64,000 nt of DNA from Tubiluchus corallicola (GCA_030141605.1 JAQGDQ010000026.1:372001-436000), one strand, 5' to 3'; counted from the stretch's first letter, positions 48,761-62,539 are shown. Made by a program: numbers and translations. Notes: a model not told the origin generated them from the sequence alone.

Positions 48761-51700
48761 CTGCAAAAAATACTTTAATTCATAAGTACAACTACGAATG
48801 AAGGACACACTACTTAACAGGACCAAAAAACAGCATATTTTTCTCCCTCCCTATTATTTGGTTGTTTCTGCAACAGAGGCCACAGATTCAGCCTTATTAC
48901 AGACCATCCTAAATTTAATGCCCAATTAAATTATATCTATCAGTGAGCAGCATTAGTGGTGCATTAACACACACGAAGTGTCAGCAAAAAATGTGTGCCT
49001 ACAACAACTGCAGTAAATGTCAATAACAGCACTAACTTGAGAACTCTTGTAGATTAGCCTACAGCTGCAAATTGTAGGCATGGCAATTTGTAATCCTGCA
49101 AACCAGTTCGTAATAGTAGTAGAGTAGGCGCTGCTTAATAGACTCAAAAACGCCTGGTACGGGCCGCTTCTATTCAAATATACATAAAAACTATCGGTAA
49201 TCGACATAAATAACTCCGCTTAATTGACTCAACATTTTTTCTTCACCTACTTAAAATAAGATATTTGTACGTGCTTAAAGAACCTTTCCTACTTCTATGT
49301 CACCTTTACTTCCCTTTTGTGCACTATGTATGCAAAAGCAATCATGTTAAGTACTGTTAAGTTTGTAAGCATGTTTGCTTATCATGCGCTAATACGCTAG
49401 CGTAGCGGTTTTGCTTTGAATCTGTTACCCGCTTGCCCACTGTTACCCAAAGAATTTCTGGAAGCTAAACATTTAATCAATTGCCAAGCGGTTGGCTTTT
49501 GATGCTCTCGTTGCAAATCACGCTTTCAGGCTTAATCAGTTAACAGTCAAAGATGCAGGTACAGTAATCAACCGGTATTCCTTGTGACTTACAAGACTAA
49601 ACATCGTACAGCAAATAAGAGCAATTTAAGTGAGCAGACAATTTAGTCATGCACAGCAACAGATTTTCAACGTTTTTAAAATTACCAGAACTATGTGGGC
49701 CAACCTCTTCGCGACAAAATGAAGCGACCTTAAAGGAATATTTGCTGTCTGTGATTTAGTAAAGTATACTTTTTAACTTATTGCTAATTCACTTATATAA
49801 ATTAATATTTTACAACATTTTTTTCTAATTTTTAACTGCACAACTGAATTTAGGGATTAGTTTGTTTCTAAAATCTATGAAAAACCTTTGCAGTGCACAG
49901 TAAGCTGAGCACTCATACTTCTATACCTGTAATATGACACCCATTGGTTAATAGGTTCAGTCGGTTAATTGGGTTTAAACATGTCGGTCCCAAAGTGAGT
50001 CTATTAAGTATTTATCGCTTACTGTATTTATCATGAATATATGACACAATAATTTTAAACCCAAGCACTATGATAATCGTAAGATTTTTTTATATTTTTA
50101 AAATGAACTGCGAATTGCAATAAAAGAGCAAATTCAAGATAACTATCTCTCACCCTCTTTCACTCATACATTCACTACACTACTCCTAAGATGTGTCTTA
50201 GATCAGACATTGCCACAAGAGAACACCACCTGAAAGAGTACAAATTTAGAGTGAATATACGCATTAACAGGTTTTTATTTAGGATTGTAATAGTTTGCTG
50301 GAACATATGCCTCAAGAGTAAATGATTTTAAAAACAGGCTGGGAAAATTTATATTGGGCAGCAAAAGATCTAGTGTACAATTATAAGGCTCTAATTGAAA
50401 ACCTGATGTATGACATTTATGAGTTCATGATTTAGCTAGAATTTTTATGCTTTACCAAAAGAACATAACGTATTCTAAGTGAGACAAGCAGAGATGCAAA
50501 TAAAGTGGATCTGCAAATATACAGATATGTAATTCCCACTAAATTTGCAGATTGTAAATTTTTTTCAGATATAACTCAAAATTCCAGCACGTACATCAGG
50601 TAAGATTTTCAATTGTTTGTGCAACAAGTTTACCTAATTTCAACACAATTTTTTTGTTTGTCGTGTGGTATTATGATGTAAGATGGCAAGGTGGTGTGGT
50701 GTGGCATTATTTGTTTGGTGTGTTGCAGCTTTACAGTTTGATGAGTTGTCGTCGTTTAACTAGCAATTAATTACTGTTTAATGATTATACCCATAGGCCA
50801 TACCATAGCTTTGTACATATAAAAAATGGTTTTTAACAATAGGGTACTATGGGAAGTCTAATTTTTGCCTGCATTTTTGCTGGTTTGCGGATTTTCAAAT
50901 TTCACATAAATGCGCGTTTTGCGGATATGCACAGTTCCGGATAAACGATAAAATGAATAGTACATCTCTGAAGGTAAGGTACCAAGAATTCTAAGCCTAG
51001 CTGATAGCAGTAATACAAATGTAGCTCTCGAAACTCTTCATCAGCCACGCAGTTGCGCTGCCACTTACGACAGAAGAATCTCCAAACTGTAAATTTTCCA
51101 GTTACCGTGTTAAACGGTACTATAGAACGAATCGTTTTCTGCGCAGTTTTTACCGCCTTTCAGGCTTTCACGCTAGAAATACAAGAAATCTTCGTCAGCG
51201 TTGTCGGCCTGTTGCAACACACAGGCTGACAGCTAGCATAGGTCATAATTATGCAACATACATATGGTAATTATAATAGTGGTAAATTTTTACTAAATAA
51301 AATAATACGATAACTTATAAAAACTAATCCTGAGCGGACATCCATACTAAATACTGAGGCTACGATTCTTTATTGATTGTGTATAGTATAACTCACTCCC
51401 AGAAAAGGGTTGTGTTACGTTCTGTACAATGTCTTTGCACTGTCTTCTGGCCACCAAACTTAAAACTTGTGTCTTTAGTACTTTACTCGAGAAATACATG
51501 TTAACTCTTTCAGGACCGTGAGCGTTTGATGCATTTTGCACGGGTTCATGAAAACCGCTCTCGTTAAGCAATGATTACATTATATTTCATAATTTTTGTA
51601 GGTTTGTACTCCTCACATAATGGATTTTCAAGCAAAATTATATATGAAGTGCACCTGTTAATTTACAAAAATTAGAAATTGATTTTGGATAAATAAATTG

Positions 51701-52180
51701 AAAAGCTTTCAGTAACTGCAGTATTTGTACTGTAACAAAGTACAGTATCACTTGTTGTGAAATTGACTAATCCAGAATATTTCAACTATTCAGACACAAC
51801 ACTCTGATATACTTTGGCCTCGAGTCTATTCTATTTTTGAGGAAATAATCCGTGTTAAAACTTGAAACGACCTTAATTTGTCCTTGGCTGATCAGTTGGT
51901 TTTTCCTGGAATAGCAGCAGAACACTACACAGCTTGGGCTGTAGCAAGCAGGCGATCAATAAATTACTGTGTACGATCATGCAAGTGTGCACCAGAAGAG
52001 TTTGCTACACATTAGGCGAGTTAGTGTACCTGAAAAAGGCGTACTTTTTTAAATTTTATCCACTTAAATCACTTATAAATATTTAAACAAATAGCATGAT
52101 TGGGATAGTCGATAAATTCCTGAATAGAACAGTACCTAGTCTGTAATCATTTAAGTTATGTCTGTGCTCATACAGTGGCA
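48761..52180. other. Upstream of NDC1, no gene recognised
   Basis: This should hold the NDC1 promoter and any 5' UTR exon. A stretch at about 51030-51250 has more CpG than its surroundings and could be a promoter, but I cannot place a first exon. Confidence 0.4.
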
Positions 52181-52189
52181 GAAAAGTAA

Positions 52190-52790
52190 CAGGTCTTATA
52201 AGACCTATTCTGAATGGTGTGGTCCTGAAGCAGTTAATGTTTCGCAAGTAAATTCGCAATAAACACAAAGCAGTGTTCTGCATAATAAAATCCCTGGATT
52301 AGTAGAGGCAATGGAAGATGCAGTACTAAAGCATCATCAGGCATTTTATTCAGTTTGTCAGTTGACAACACAGGTGTCACATGAACGTTTTTCTATGGAG
52401 TACAAAGTAATGATCAAGTAGCAACAGTTATTTAATCAAATGATTGCTGAATCAATAGCTAGAGGATTTGTCATTCAATAGCGCAGTGTAAAGCCTTGTG
52501 CATCTCGAACAGCCTACAAACTTGAGGGGTATATGACCAGAGCAGATATAATTAACTGATAGCAGTTAATATTATAATAGGCTGAACTAAGAATTAAATT
52601 AAGTTAAACATAAAAAAACTTTCATGGCTTAGAAGTTCCCAAATTCTGGAACTATCCTGAATGGCAGAGTAAAGACAAAAATGATCCAGGAAATTACAAT
52701 AATTGATTCACATTCAAAATAAAAGCTTAATTATAAGACATCTGCAAAAAGTGTTAGAGGATTCTAAGTTCAATCTGATCCCCTTGGGGC
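52190..52790 (+). pseudogene. Decayed coding relic, unidentified parent
   Basis: One plus frame, broken by several stops, reads as real protein over about 120 codons. It includes LVEAMEDAVLKHHQAFYS, VCQLTTQVSHERFSMEY, QQLFNQMIAESIARGFVI and VKPCASRTAYKLEGYM. After an interruption comes EVPKFWNYPEWQSKDKNDPG and LEDSKFNLIPLG. There are no introns between blocks. This is what a processed pseudogene or an old transposon gene looks like; I do not recognise the source. Confidence 0.5.
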
Positions 52791-54863
52791 ATGTCTCCAC
52801 TCTCTAATGTCCATATTCACTATATAAGCACTGGCATAATCACCCTGAAAAATTCATACCCATTTGGGAGCAGGATACATCAAGTCCTCTGCTGGAGAAG
52901 TGGTGAATTAGTACTGCATATGCAATATGCTAGGAAAAGTAGAGTGATCAGCAGCAAATTTGTTAAAAGATCCCCAGTGAGTGATTATATGAATTATGGA
53001 TTATGCAAGATTGCTAAATATAATAGCTCTACACATGATACGTACCATCAGCATCATTATCTGGGTGCTTCTACATTTTAGAACATGGCATGCACCCAGT
53101 CCCCACCTGTTGACGCCATGCATTCCTGTCCACTGCCACTGCCCGCGATGTATTATCCCGCAATCTGGAATTGTATTGCATCGCTCTCCACACTAAATAT
53201 TAGGGAATGATAGATTTTTTATTGATTCGGTAATACTTTGATGTAATGCAGTTGTTCCGTACTATTACTCTTTGGTTTTGTACTTACCCCCGCAAAAGAT
53301 CTTGAGACTTTAGATTTTAGATTTTAGATTCATACCAAATGGGTATGAATTATAGCGCTCCTCTTGCGGAGTAGAATCCATGCTTCAGTCAAATTGCGCG
53401 TGGCAAATTCTAGCAGTGCACAAACGACTGAAAATCAATCACACCTGCGCTCTTAGGTGACTGTTACAGTACTGTATAGTGTAAGTTTTGCTAAACTAAC
53501 AGAACTGCGAGTTGTTAAAAAACTGTTATTAAATTTTAACAAGAAAGCCAAAATGGCTTTGTAGTAGCGCATTCATTAAATGTTATTAGTGTCTCATGTA
53601 ACTTAGGGAAAATGTAGAGTACAAAAACTTGGGAACGAGGTAATCAGTTTTTAGATAATGCTAAGGATGTCGTATCAGTCGCACGTTCCACAGCCGGGTG
53701 CACCATTTGAATGCCTTTCAGTAAGTACTTTGTACATAGCTGTAAACATTTTAACAATAGATAAACTGAATTTTCAGCCTATTGATCAATTAGCGCTGAA
53801 GGCATTTTTAACTTTTAGCTGAAATCATAGCGTTGTGTACACCTACTTCAATTGGACTATATTTTATAGATGGAAAAATATTAGTAACACAGTGCAAAGG
53901 TTTTAGTGTTACGTCACTGGTATCGCGTGCTGTGCTGCTTTATTGTTGCATCATGTTTAGTTTTCTGTTTTTTCCTTTCTGCTTCCTATCATTTTTGCTT
54001 TTCAATTTAAAATGTTTCATTGTCAAGTTGGTTAGTGCCACTCAAATATTTCTTTTAACAAACTGTAATCATTTTTATTTTACGTTTAGCAACAGATAAA
54101 ATTGTAAGTGAAAAGTGGATTTCTAGGTGTGATCGTCTAATCGCTGTGTCAAACCTGGACAGCATGACAGAATATGTTCCCTGCACTTTACGTCTCTACT
54201 GACAATGGTTTTGAGCCTAGCCCAGCAAACTGGTATACTGTCTGACTAAATTTGAGGTTGAAAAGGAAAAGAGAACTGAAAACCAAGAAGAAATGCCTTT
54301 CTGAGCATTTTTTAACTCTTTGAAAGAGTGATCCCTACATTTTTTTGAATGGGCAAATGGGGCTCCAAAAAAGAAAGATTTAGTTTGAAGTCATAAATAA
54401 TACTGATCCTCTAAAATTTTACTGCTGTATAATATTTGTGCAGTTGCGTATCTTTATTGTTGCCTTCTTCCAAACAATTTTTTTGCTTTAGCACGATAGA
54501 TGGTCGATTCAATTTCAGGCAAGGGGTGCTCTATCTCCATTGCATTTGTTTTTTGCACTATTTGGCACCTCCTGGTGATGCCCTTCTGTCAATTCCTTTA
54601 TTTTTATTTTGGCGGATTTCACAGGCGTCGGTTGTAGTCATCTTTGTCACTTCTTGGGGCTCGAGTAGCCCTAGGATGTAGGGATTCAAGCACTATCATC
54701 ATGTGCCAAAGGTAGCGGGAGTCCACTCCCTTTTTCCCTGTTGACCTATACTTTCATCATTCTCTCAGGTACTTTCTCCAGGTGCTGCACAAGCCTCTAA
54801 TCACCAAGCGAATCAACTTGGCTTTGATGCCCAGAAGACGCGAAGGTCTTCAGAAGAGCATCA

Positions 54864-56180
54864 TTAGCTCCACCTGCCCACTCCCCGCGATAGCCCACAC
54901 AGATACCATGCGACGAGGGCAGTGGCAGAGCCGCAACGTCTCTTGACATCAGTACATATTGGTTCGTACTTCGGGCCTTTGTCCCTGCACCCAGCCCTTA
55001 GCCAGTTGATGTTTCCTGCCGCCGAAATGATTGTATCAATAACATACGCATGACTGTCCTTGGTCGCCAGGATGTCAGGATGAAACCTGGTTCTGTTGAC
55101 ATCGAACCGTGGTTCCCTAACGACCGGGAAGCCGTTTTTCGAAAGGGCTTTGGCAAACACATTGCACAGTGCATTATGCCGTCAAGATACAGCATTTTGT
55201 GAGGAAGTGCAATGTTGAAGTATGTGAACCTGACTCTCTACATGTCTCCCACATCTATGGCATCTCCTGATTACATTGGGTACTCCTTGAGTGGAGTTAA
55301 CTCTAGTTGGTAATGAGTTGGTGATCATCTTGAGAACCAAGGTATAATCACCCCCGCTCAGGAGTGCGCTGCTACATAGTAGTGAGTACTCAATAGATCA
55401 GCAGACACGGCTGCAAAACCCTGCCATGTATTTTCTCACTAAACGAATTTAGATGATTTCGGGCCATCTCTCTTTTAGCACGGTTGATATCACGCCCATT
55501 ACTGTAGGCTTCGAGGTTCGAGGCCTTCTTGATCCACTCCAGCTCTTTGTTCCATACCGGAACCGACGCACTAATGCTCACCAGCGAGGCTTGCATATAA
55601 CTAAGCATCTTGACCTTTATTAGAAGCACGTCCTCTTCCAGACAAGAAAATCCCAATCCACCTTTTTTCACAGGAATGTGAAAATACGCATTCGGAACAT
55701 TTCTCGCCAGGTGAAGGATGCATTTTAGGCTTGTTCATATTAGCCTATCTGCTCTGTTGAGGCCATTCGTGTGAACCTCGATATACTAAAGCGGTATGTC
55801 AGACGCGGGATTATCTGATCACATCCACCTTCTGCTGAGGTTTGAGTGGTGCCTTCTCCACTCTAAGCAACCATGCTTTGAGAGAATCTACACCCATGGT
55901 GGGATGCCCCTGTGTGCCAAAGGTTATTCCGAGATATTTGTATGTCTCGGTGACTCCCATCATCGGGATTGGAGTCTGGCTGAAGGTCCATGTGGGATCT
56001 ACAATCACTTTCATAGCCTTTCGTCGGTATGCCTTGACTAGTCGCATGGCTTTGCACTTTTTCGCGTTAGGTGCCATCCCCCTTTTAGTGAAGAAGCCGT
56101 GTGCTGTCTTCACCAAATTGTCCAACTGGTTGAAAATCGGGAGAAACATTTCGAAATGTGAAGAAAGGGAAGTTATCATT
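54864..56180 (-). mobile_element. R2-clade LINE, 3' fragment, inactive
   Basis: Minus-strand frames read in the domain order of R2 elements. 56179-55811 is the reverse transcriptase C-terminal part (AHGFFTKRGMAPNAKKCKAM, YKYLGITFGTQGHP, RVEKAPLKPQQK). 55720-55390 is the thumb/linker (FHIPVKKGGLGF). About 55390-55200 is the zinc motif CHRCGRHVESQVHILQHC followed by RHN. 55160-54864 is the restriction-like endonuclease (FHPDILATKDSHAYVIDTII). At least one stop and several frame breaks make it dead. The start of the reverse transcriptase is missing (5' truncation). No 28S rDNA flank is visible. Confidence 0.88.
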
Positions 56181-56213
56181 AAAATTGGGAGAGCAGAAAT
56201 GCCTTACTCCTAG

Positions 56214-56262
56214 CCTAGGCTAAACACAGTTTTCATGAAATTTAGCTAAAAAGTTTAACTAT
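56214..56262. repeat. Dispersed repeat (pair with 58690-58736)
   Basis: About 45 bp containing CAGTTTTCATGAAATTTAGC recurs at 58690-58736 with few changes, in the same orientation. This copy lies just beyond the truncated 5' side of the R2-like fragment; the other abuts an AT microsatellite. Confidence 0.75.
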
Positions 56263-57150
56263 TACCTATATTACTAGTGCCTGTATCCCAGAAAGTTATA
56301 ATTAGCAGCTTACTTGCTGCATGATTTAATTTGTGGAGTACTGTTGTTCATATTGTTCATACACCCTAGACAATCTCATATAGTTTCCATGCAGTTACAA
56401 TTTAATAAATTGAAATTGACTGCCTCCTTACTTGATGTAATCAAGAATTTTTTTGGCTATTTGTGACATGTAGTATGATGGAATTTGTGTAAATTCAGTG
56501 AGAAAAATTCCGTTACATTAGCATCTTATTTGTATTTTACTGCATGTGCGCATGCATCATTAAATGCACTAGTGATACCAGTGACGTTGCGCCAAAATTA
56601 ATACAGCTTATTTTTGCCTGTATAAAGCTCCATCAGTTTTTAAATATGATATGGTTATCAGCAATGTTTAAACTACATTTTGACATCCAATCATATTTTG
56701 TCTTCAGTGCTGCTTTAATTGTATAATAGGTGTGTTAATTATTAGTAGATTACCATATTAAACTTTTAGTAAGAGAAATTCATTCAATTTAATATTGCTC
56801 GTCTTATCGCTATCAGAAATATAGTAAAGTCATTTTATGCTAACCAGTAACTGTTGTTCTACTTCACATACTTCATAGCCATTGTGAAAACTTGTAGCGA
56901 AGCAAAACTGAAATAAGCATCTGGCCTGACCATATGAAAGACTTCAGGATGCATATGACACACAACATCTTTCTCTTGGCCATATTTAAATAAGGCAAGA
57001 AATATAGACACAGCTGTTCTTTCCTTTATTACATTTATCACACTTCTAGAAAATCATATTATTTTTGCCACAAAATCTAAACCAGTGAATTTTATTTTTT
57101 TAATATTATTTCCTCAGGCTGTCAATAGTTTGGCAGAAATGTCAAAGAAA

Positions 57151-57320
57151 GTTGACAGTCAATATGTTGGAAAAACATCTCTAAATTGAAATTTCCAGCA
57201 CCATTTCCGATTATCAGCAAAACAATTGATTGTAGTTGACAGTCAATATGATGGGGAAAAACACCTCTAAATTGAAATTTCCAACACCATTTCCGATTAT
57301 CAACAAAACAACTGATTGTC
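57151..57320. repeat. 84-bp tandem duplication
   Basis: Two copies, starting at 57151 and 57235 with GTTGACAGTCAATATG, differ at only a handful of positions. No coding role is seen. Confidence 0.92.
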
Positions 57321-58689
57321 ACTTTTGCGCTTAATGCATCTATTTTTTAAACTGATACAGAACGATACTTATTATGTTTATTTACCGCCTGTGACGATTT
57401 GGGCCATGTGGGCTAATAGGGAATACGCTTGACTGATTGATGGATATATTTTGCATAAGTTCTCTTTTTACGGTGCTGACCAAAATGAATATAGGCCCTA
57501 TATATTGGTAAATCTATATGTGTACACTCTACTTTACGTGCACAATTATATGAGGGTTATGATGTCTGCTGCATATGCTTTGTTTATTCTAACTGTTTAA
57601 TTTTGTATTGTATTTTGTCCTTTGTTTTGTATGTACGTAATGTATATATGTATGTAGTAAATATGCTCAATATGTCGTATAATTGAAGCATACTCACAAG
57701 TTAGCCCATTTAGTCATTCATGCTTTACAGCAAATGCATCTGTTTATATAAGACTCTGAGCATGGATATATGTGTGGATATGCAATCATGCATCAAGGAA
57801 TTTATAAAATGTAACTTTGTTAGGCAAAATTTGTTGTGCTATGACTGATATTGATCATAAAAAATATATTTATTAAAACGCTTGAGCTTGGGTTGACATT
57901 TTGATAGCCAGTTTCAGGCTAGAACCACTTAAAACTTGTATGGAAACTGTTACTCTATCCGATGGGCCAAAAAAGACTCTTTGTAGAGTGTCGTGCCCTT
58001 ATTCTACTAGAATTGCATGCATTTGTTTTGTGTGCAATTGTTGATGTGTACAAATTTGGTAGAAATTGTTGGTGGTTTGGAATTGCTCACAGTGAAATTC
58101 CTCTGGCAACCAACAATTTTTATACTTGTTCATGGATGAATCAGTTGACATATGTACCAGCAAAGAAATAATGCCTCTTCAGCGACCGTCAGTTTTAATG
58201 AGGCCATTTTTGGCTTTTCTCCACTTTTTTGCCAGCAATGTAGCCCATTAGTATCATCACTCCTAAACTGAAATTGTCACATGTGCACGTGTGCATTTAT
58301 TATTTTTAATGCAAATAGGTGTGACTCACTTTTTGAGTGTTTTAAAAAAGACATTATCAAAAAATAAAAGTGACAGCTTCAAACTGATGGGCTTGGGTTG
58401 TATATGGGAATTTACAAGTTTATATGGTTTTTGCACTCACACTGTTTTCTGTCTTAGTTAGCAGCATATAATGGTCTAGTAGTAACCTCAGTTCAAGCAA
58501 ATACCATATTAGTTGCATGTTTGCACATTGGTTATTTTGCCATTATTTTTTGTGCTCTGCATACCATACAGCCAATGTGTTTGCTAGACTTGGATTATTC
58601 TAGGCCTGCTTATGACAGCATCTTGAAACCACTATAATTTTAAGATCACTATGCGTTCACCAAGCTGCATGATATTATATATATATACT
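57321..58689. other. No recognised feature
   Basis: AT-rich non-coding sequence; short ORFs only, none protein-like with splice support. Confidence 0.45.
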
Positions 58690-58735
58690 CTTAACCTAGA
58701 CTAAACTCAGTTTTCATGAAATTTAGCTAAAAAGG

Positions 58736-58740
<5 letters not shown>

Positions 58741-58792
<52 letters not shown>
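58741..58792. repeat. (TA)n microsatellite
   Basis: A pure TA tract of about 52 bp directly follows the second copy of the dispersed repeat noted at 56214. Confidence 0.97.
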
Positions 58793-58794
<2 letters not shown>

Positions 58795-60278
58795 CCTATG
58801 TGGACTTGAAAGTTTAATAGTAAATTATAGTTTATTACACATGTCTTGAGTAAGGTGATTTTGTTGTATAGATATAGTATACAAAAGTTAATATGCAACA
58901 TCTAGATTTTGAAGCCACCTCTAAGAAAAAAGTTATATTTAAAGCCTCCAAAAATACTCATGTATCTAATCTTTATTCTATGGGGACAGAAGAATAACTG
59001 AATGGGCAGGAATATGCTTAATGAGTGGATAGTGACCAAAATCAAGCAATGCCAGTCCTGATCTGCAAATGGATAGGTTACAGCCAAGTTCAATGCTTTT
59101 TCTGGGTGGCTTCATTTGCAAAATTATTCTGGGTATTTTCCTGCAGTGAAGGGATGCATTCTGATCCAAATATGGCTAAGACAGCTCTACTGGTTCAGTT
59201 TCTCATCTTAGGTGATTAACATGACAAAGAGACAAGTTTTGGTAATGTGGCTTCATACTGACATCGAATGTTTTTTGCTTGCAATTCACTGCTTTCACCA
59301 GTCTAGTATTAGGATATTATCCTGAAATAACATACTGAAATAACCTACATAGATTTTGAAAATATATTAAGAACGGTCACACGTTACAATGTATTGGCTG
59401 TGACATGCCAGTAAGCTGAATAGTAAGGCATGTAAACATAGCCTTGTAAACAATAATAACATTAATAAGTTTATAATTTCAGAGTTCTTTATCATTGTAG
59501 CAAAATGATTGCACTCTTGGAATTGTAACATTCAACTAGTATCCTTTTTTTTAATCCAATAATGTTTTTTATTAACAATGATACTTGCCAGAAAAGGGTT
59601 ATATGGAGCAGTATAAAAAGCCGCCAGTCTGCTCTACGATTGAGCTAACGAAACTTGACAAATGGGTGGATAGTAGCAGGAGAAAGAATCACATTTTTCC
59701 TAGATTTTGACCTTGAAATTCATTAGTCAGACCACTTTTTGAAAAAGTGGGCCTAGGAGAAGGTTGGAGATTTAATTTTGTGTATCTCTCTCATTTTATT
59801 TGTGAATGATGTGATTTTTTACATTTAGTAGCTGAGCTGTAAGCGCAGAATTCCAGTAGTACAATACGTTAAGTGTACTAGAGTTCTGCACTTGCCAAAT
59901 CTTACCTTGCAGCAACAAAAACTACACCATGCATTAATTATTTTTTTAGCTAATTTGTTAACGGGCAGGTTCGTTGCCCGGTGACACTATGGTTAAACTT
60001 TAACAGCACGAGTCCCAAATGTTTTTTTCTATTTCATTATTAAGAAGCTGTCAACCTCATTCCTAGCCCTATGAAAAGCCTGACAGTTTTTCACACGTCA
60101 TTTTCCAAAGATGTATCTGTAAAACGTTGTTCAATTTCTACATGAATAAGAAGTCAGCATTTTTTACGCGAAATCACCAGTGCTAAAGTATTTAGCATCG
60201 TGCTCATTTCGTCAAAACTGTGAAGGTGGCAAGAAAGGATAAGTGTAACATGGATGAAGTTTTTGTTTAAAAATGACT

Positions 60279-60378
60279 GTTCAAAGCGTACCAATATTTC
60301 TATGTAATTGTCTACACACGGTACACCTGTTCATAGCGTACCAATATTTCTATGTAATTGTCTACACACAGTACACCT
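60279..60378. repeat. 50-bp tandem duplication
   Basis: Two adjacent 50-bp copies (60279-60328 and 60329-60378), each with AGCGTACCAATATTTCTATG, differ at two positions, so the duplication is recent. Confidence 0.95.
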
Positions 60379-61426
60379 GTTTGAGGTGAACGCATGGTTT
60401 CCACGTGATATTGGCATTAGTGCTCTTTTCTTTAGGATTTGTATGCAGTTTTGCGCATTTTACAGTGAAACGTTGAACTCTGGGTTAATTTATTATGCAA
60501 ACAAATCATTATTCACCAAACCAGCCGCCTGACTGTAATAATTCTACTCTTTATTCATTGCATGTCATTTGAAAAGCATCGTGCGTTCATTTTTATTGCT
60601 AATATATTTTCCTTTGTAAAACAAAAAATGTGCCGTCTAGTCCTTCGTTAATGCGCTGAAGTCGTCTTGCTTTACTTGCAAATTGTAGATATAAAGCGTC
60701 GTGATACCAGATTGGCAGCGAGCTGTAGTATATATGATTGCAGTCGTTTAACGGTGCACTTAAGGACCGTTTAAAGTAAAACTTTTACATTTAGTTTCAT
60801 GACTCAAACAGCCGCCATGCGCACAATCATGTTGCTATGTTCAGACACTGCTGCTAGGAAGACAGATCGTCTGCTGTCGTAGACTGGTGCTGCAGCGCTA
60901 TATGTATTCCAGGCTTGTGCTGCCAATTGTAGTCGAAGATTTAACTTCATTTAATTGGTGCTAATTGGTGATCAGTTTGTGCCACTGTTTACTTAGTTCT
61001 ACTCTTTTAGTGACTTTTATAAATAGTCACATAGTATTTTTGCGTGAATTTGAAATTCAAAACACCGTTTGGTCTACCATGTTTCGATGTTGACATAGTT
61101 GACGAATATGATTTTACTTAATTTCTGTACCAAACGCATCGTCAAGAACGCTAGATCAACAACATGTTTGTAGTGAATATGCCCGGTGATTTTCCGAAAT
61201 TTCACGTATATAATATGAGGATCGCAAATCTGCATTAATGATGAATTCATTAAACCGAAGTGCAGCTACGGATGACACAAAGCTCGAAATGTTCTATAAG
61301 GTAAAATTTAACGTGATTTAATCTCACGTATGACTTTATAATGTCAGGAACGTGGAGAATAATTGAAATGTATTACCTGTGGAGTTGTCTAACTGTTACT
61401 TACTTATTTGTTAGTAGTTGTATCTG

Positions 61427-62310
61427 CAAACGTATTTATTTAATATGATTTTAAAGAGAGCAGGTATTTCTCAGAAAGATATGATTACTGTTTATTGTAC
61501 TTTAATAAGACCAATACTGGAATACGCTTGTCCTGCATGTCATATTTCTTTAACCCTTTCATACCCATTGTATCCCGTGGGATACGAGAATATTTTCTGC
61601 CTTTAAAATTAATAAAACTGACAGTTATTTAATCTGTTAATAGTTATTTTGGTTTAAGCCAATAAGAATAGACTAAAAATGGTGATAAAATGGCAAACTA
61701 GAAAATCTACATAGCATAAGAAATTGTGCAAGGTACAGTACTTTAGAGACGACTTTGTACAGATCAGCATAGCGTGCATACTAAATGTCTTAAATACTTT
61801 AAAAAATTATCAGCTGTTGCAAAATGAAACACATTTTATGTTTCCATTGAATCCCAATGTATCCCGTGGGATAAAGGCTATTTTTAGAACACGTGCACAG
61901 GTAGAAAAAAATTATTATGTGTAAACAAGATCGACATACTGAACAAAAGTACCAAGCCAAAAAACTTTTCTTATTAAAAAAATAATTTGGGACTGAAAGG
62001 GTTAACATTAGAACAGACAAAGTTACTCTAGTCACTTCAAAGACGTATTTTAAAGGTAATTTTCCCCTGCACACCTTACGTAGATGCGTTGCAGCTATCA
62101 TAAATTGAATATTTATCTGTACGCAGAAATAACCGTTGTTGAAATTTTTTAAGTCAATCCAAAATTAAGACAGTAGACTTCATTATTTATTACCTAAACA
62201 CAACCCCTGTAAGCACAATCGTCGTAAACAAAATTAAGTACCCTTTTACTCTTTGCCTACTGAACGTTTAAAAGTAGTTTGATACCATATGCACTTTTTA
62301 ATTATCAGTA
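61427..62310 (+). mobile_element. LINE 3' end (reverse transcriptase C-terminus), split by an insertion
   Basis: Before the insertion the frame reads LKRAGISQKDMITVYCTLIR and PILEYACPACHISL, the end of a CR1/L2/Jockey-group reverse transcriptase. After it (62006 on) come LQRRILKVIFPCTPYVDALQ and a decayed C-terminal tail to about 62310. Removing the element at 61554-62001 and one TTAA restores co-linearity. Stops show the copy is dead. The region after it (62400-62530) has TAATGTAATTTAAT-type repeats that may be its 3' tail. Confidence 0.8.
61554..62001. mobile_element. TTAA-flanked (piggyBac-type) MITE, 448 bp
   Basis: The element begins CCCTTTCATACCC and ends with TGAAAGGG, and is bounded by TTAA on both sides (61550-61553, 62002-62005). 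A motif with the palindrome ATCCCGTGGGAT occurs at both ends (about 61573 and 61862). TTAA targets with CCC ends are typical of piggyBac-like elements. No transposase is encoded. It interrupts a LINE reverse transcriptase. Confidence 0.85.
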
Positions 62311-62539
62311 AGTTCATTACTACTGCATACACTGTGATACGAGATATTATAATAATGGATTTTAATAAGATTAATCTTAACGTAAATTGTTCTCTTTTAA
62401 ATGTAATGGCATTTAAACTTCAGTCTATCTTAATTAGTGTTATGTAATATTGTTTTAATGTAATGTAATTTAATCGTAATCTTAGAGGTGCATCTTAATT
62501 AAGGTAATGTAATTTGATCTTCAGGTTACAAGAGTTTTT

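Noticed and set aside
55796-56213. Plus-strand ORFs of 81 and 123 codons as genes
   Set aside because: They are antisense shadows of the R2-like reverse transcriptase on the minus strand.
59618-59660. Minus-strand A-box-like TAGCTCAATCGTAGAGCA, suggesting a tRNA gene
   Set aside because: No B-box or T-arm follows within tRNA distance, so at most it is a tRNA 5' fragment.
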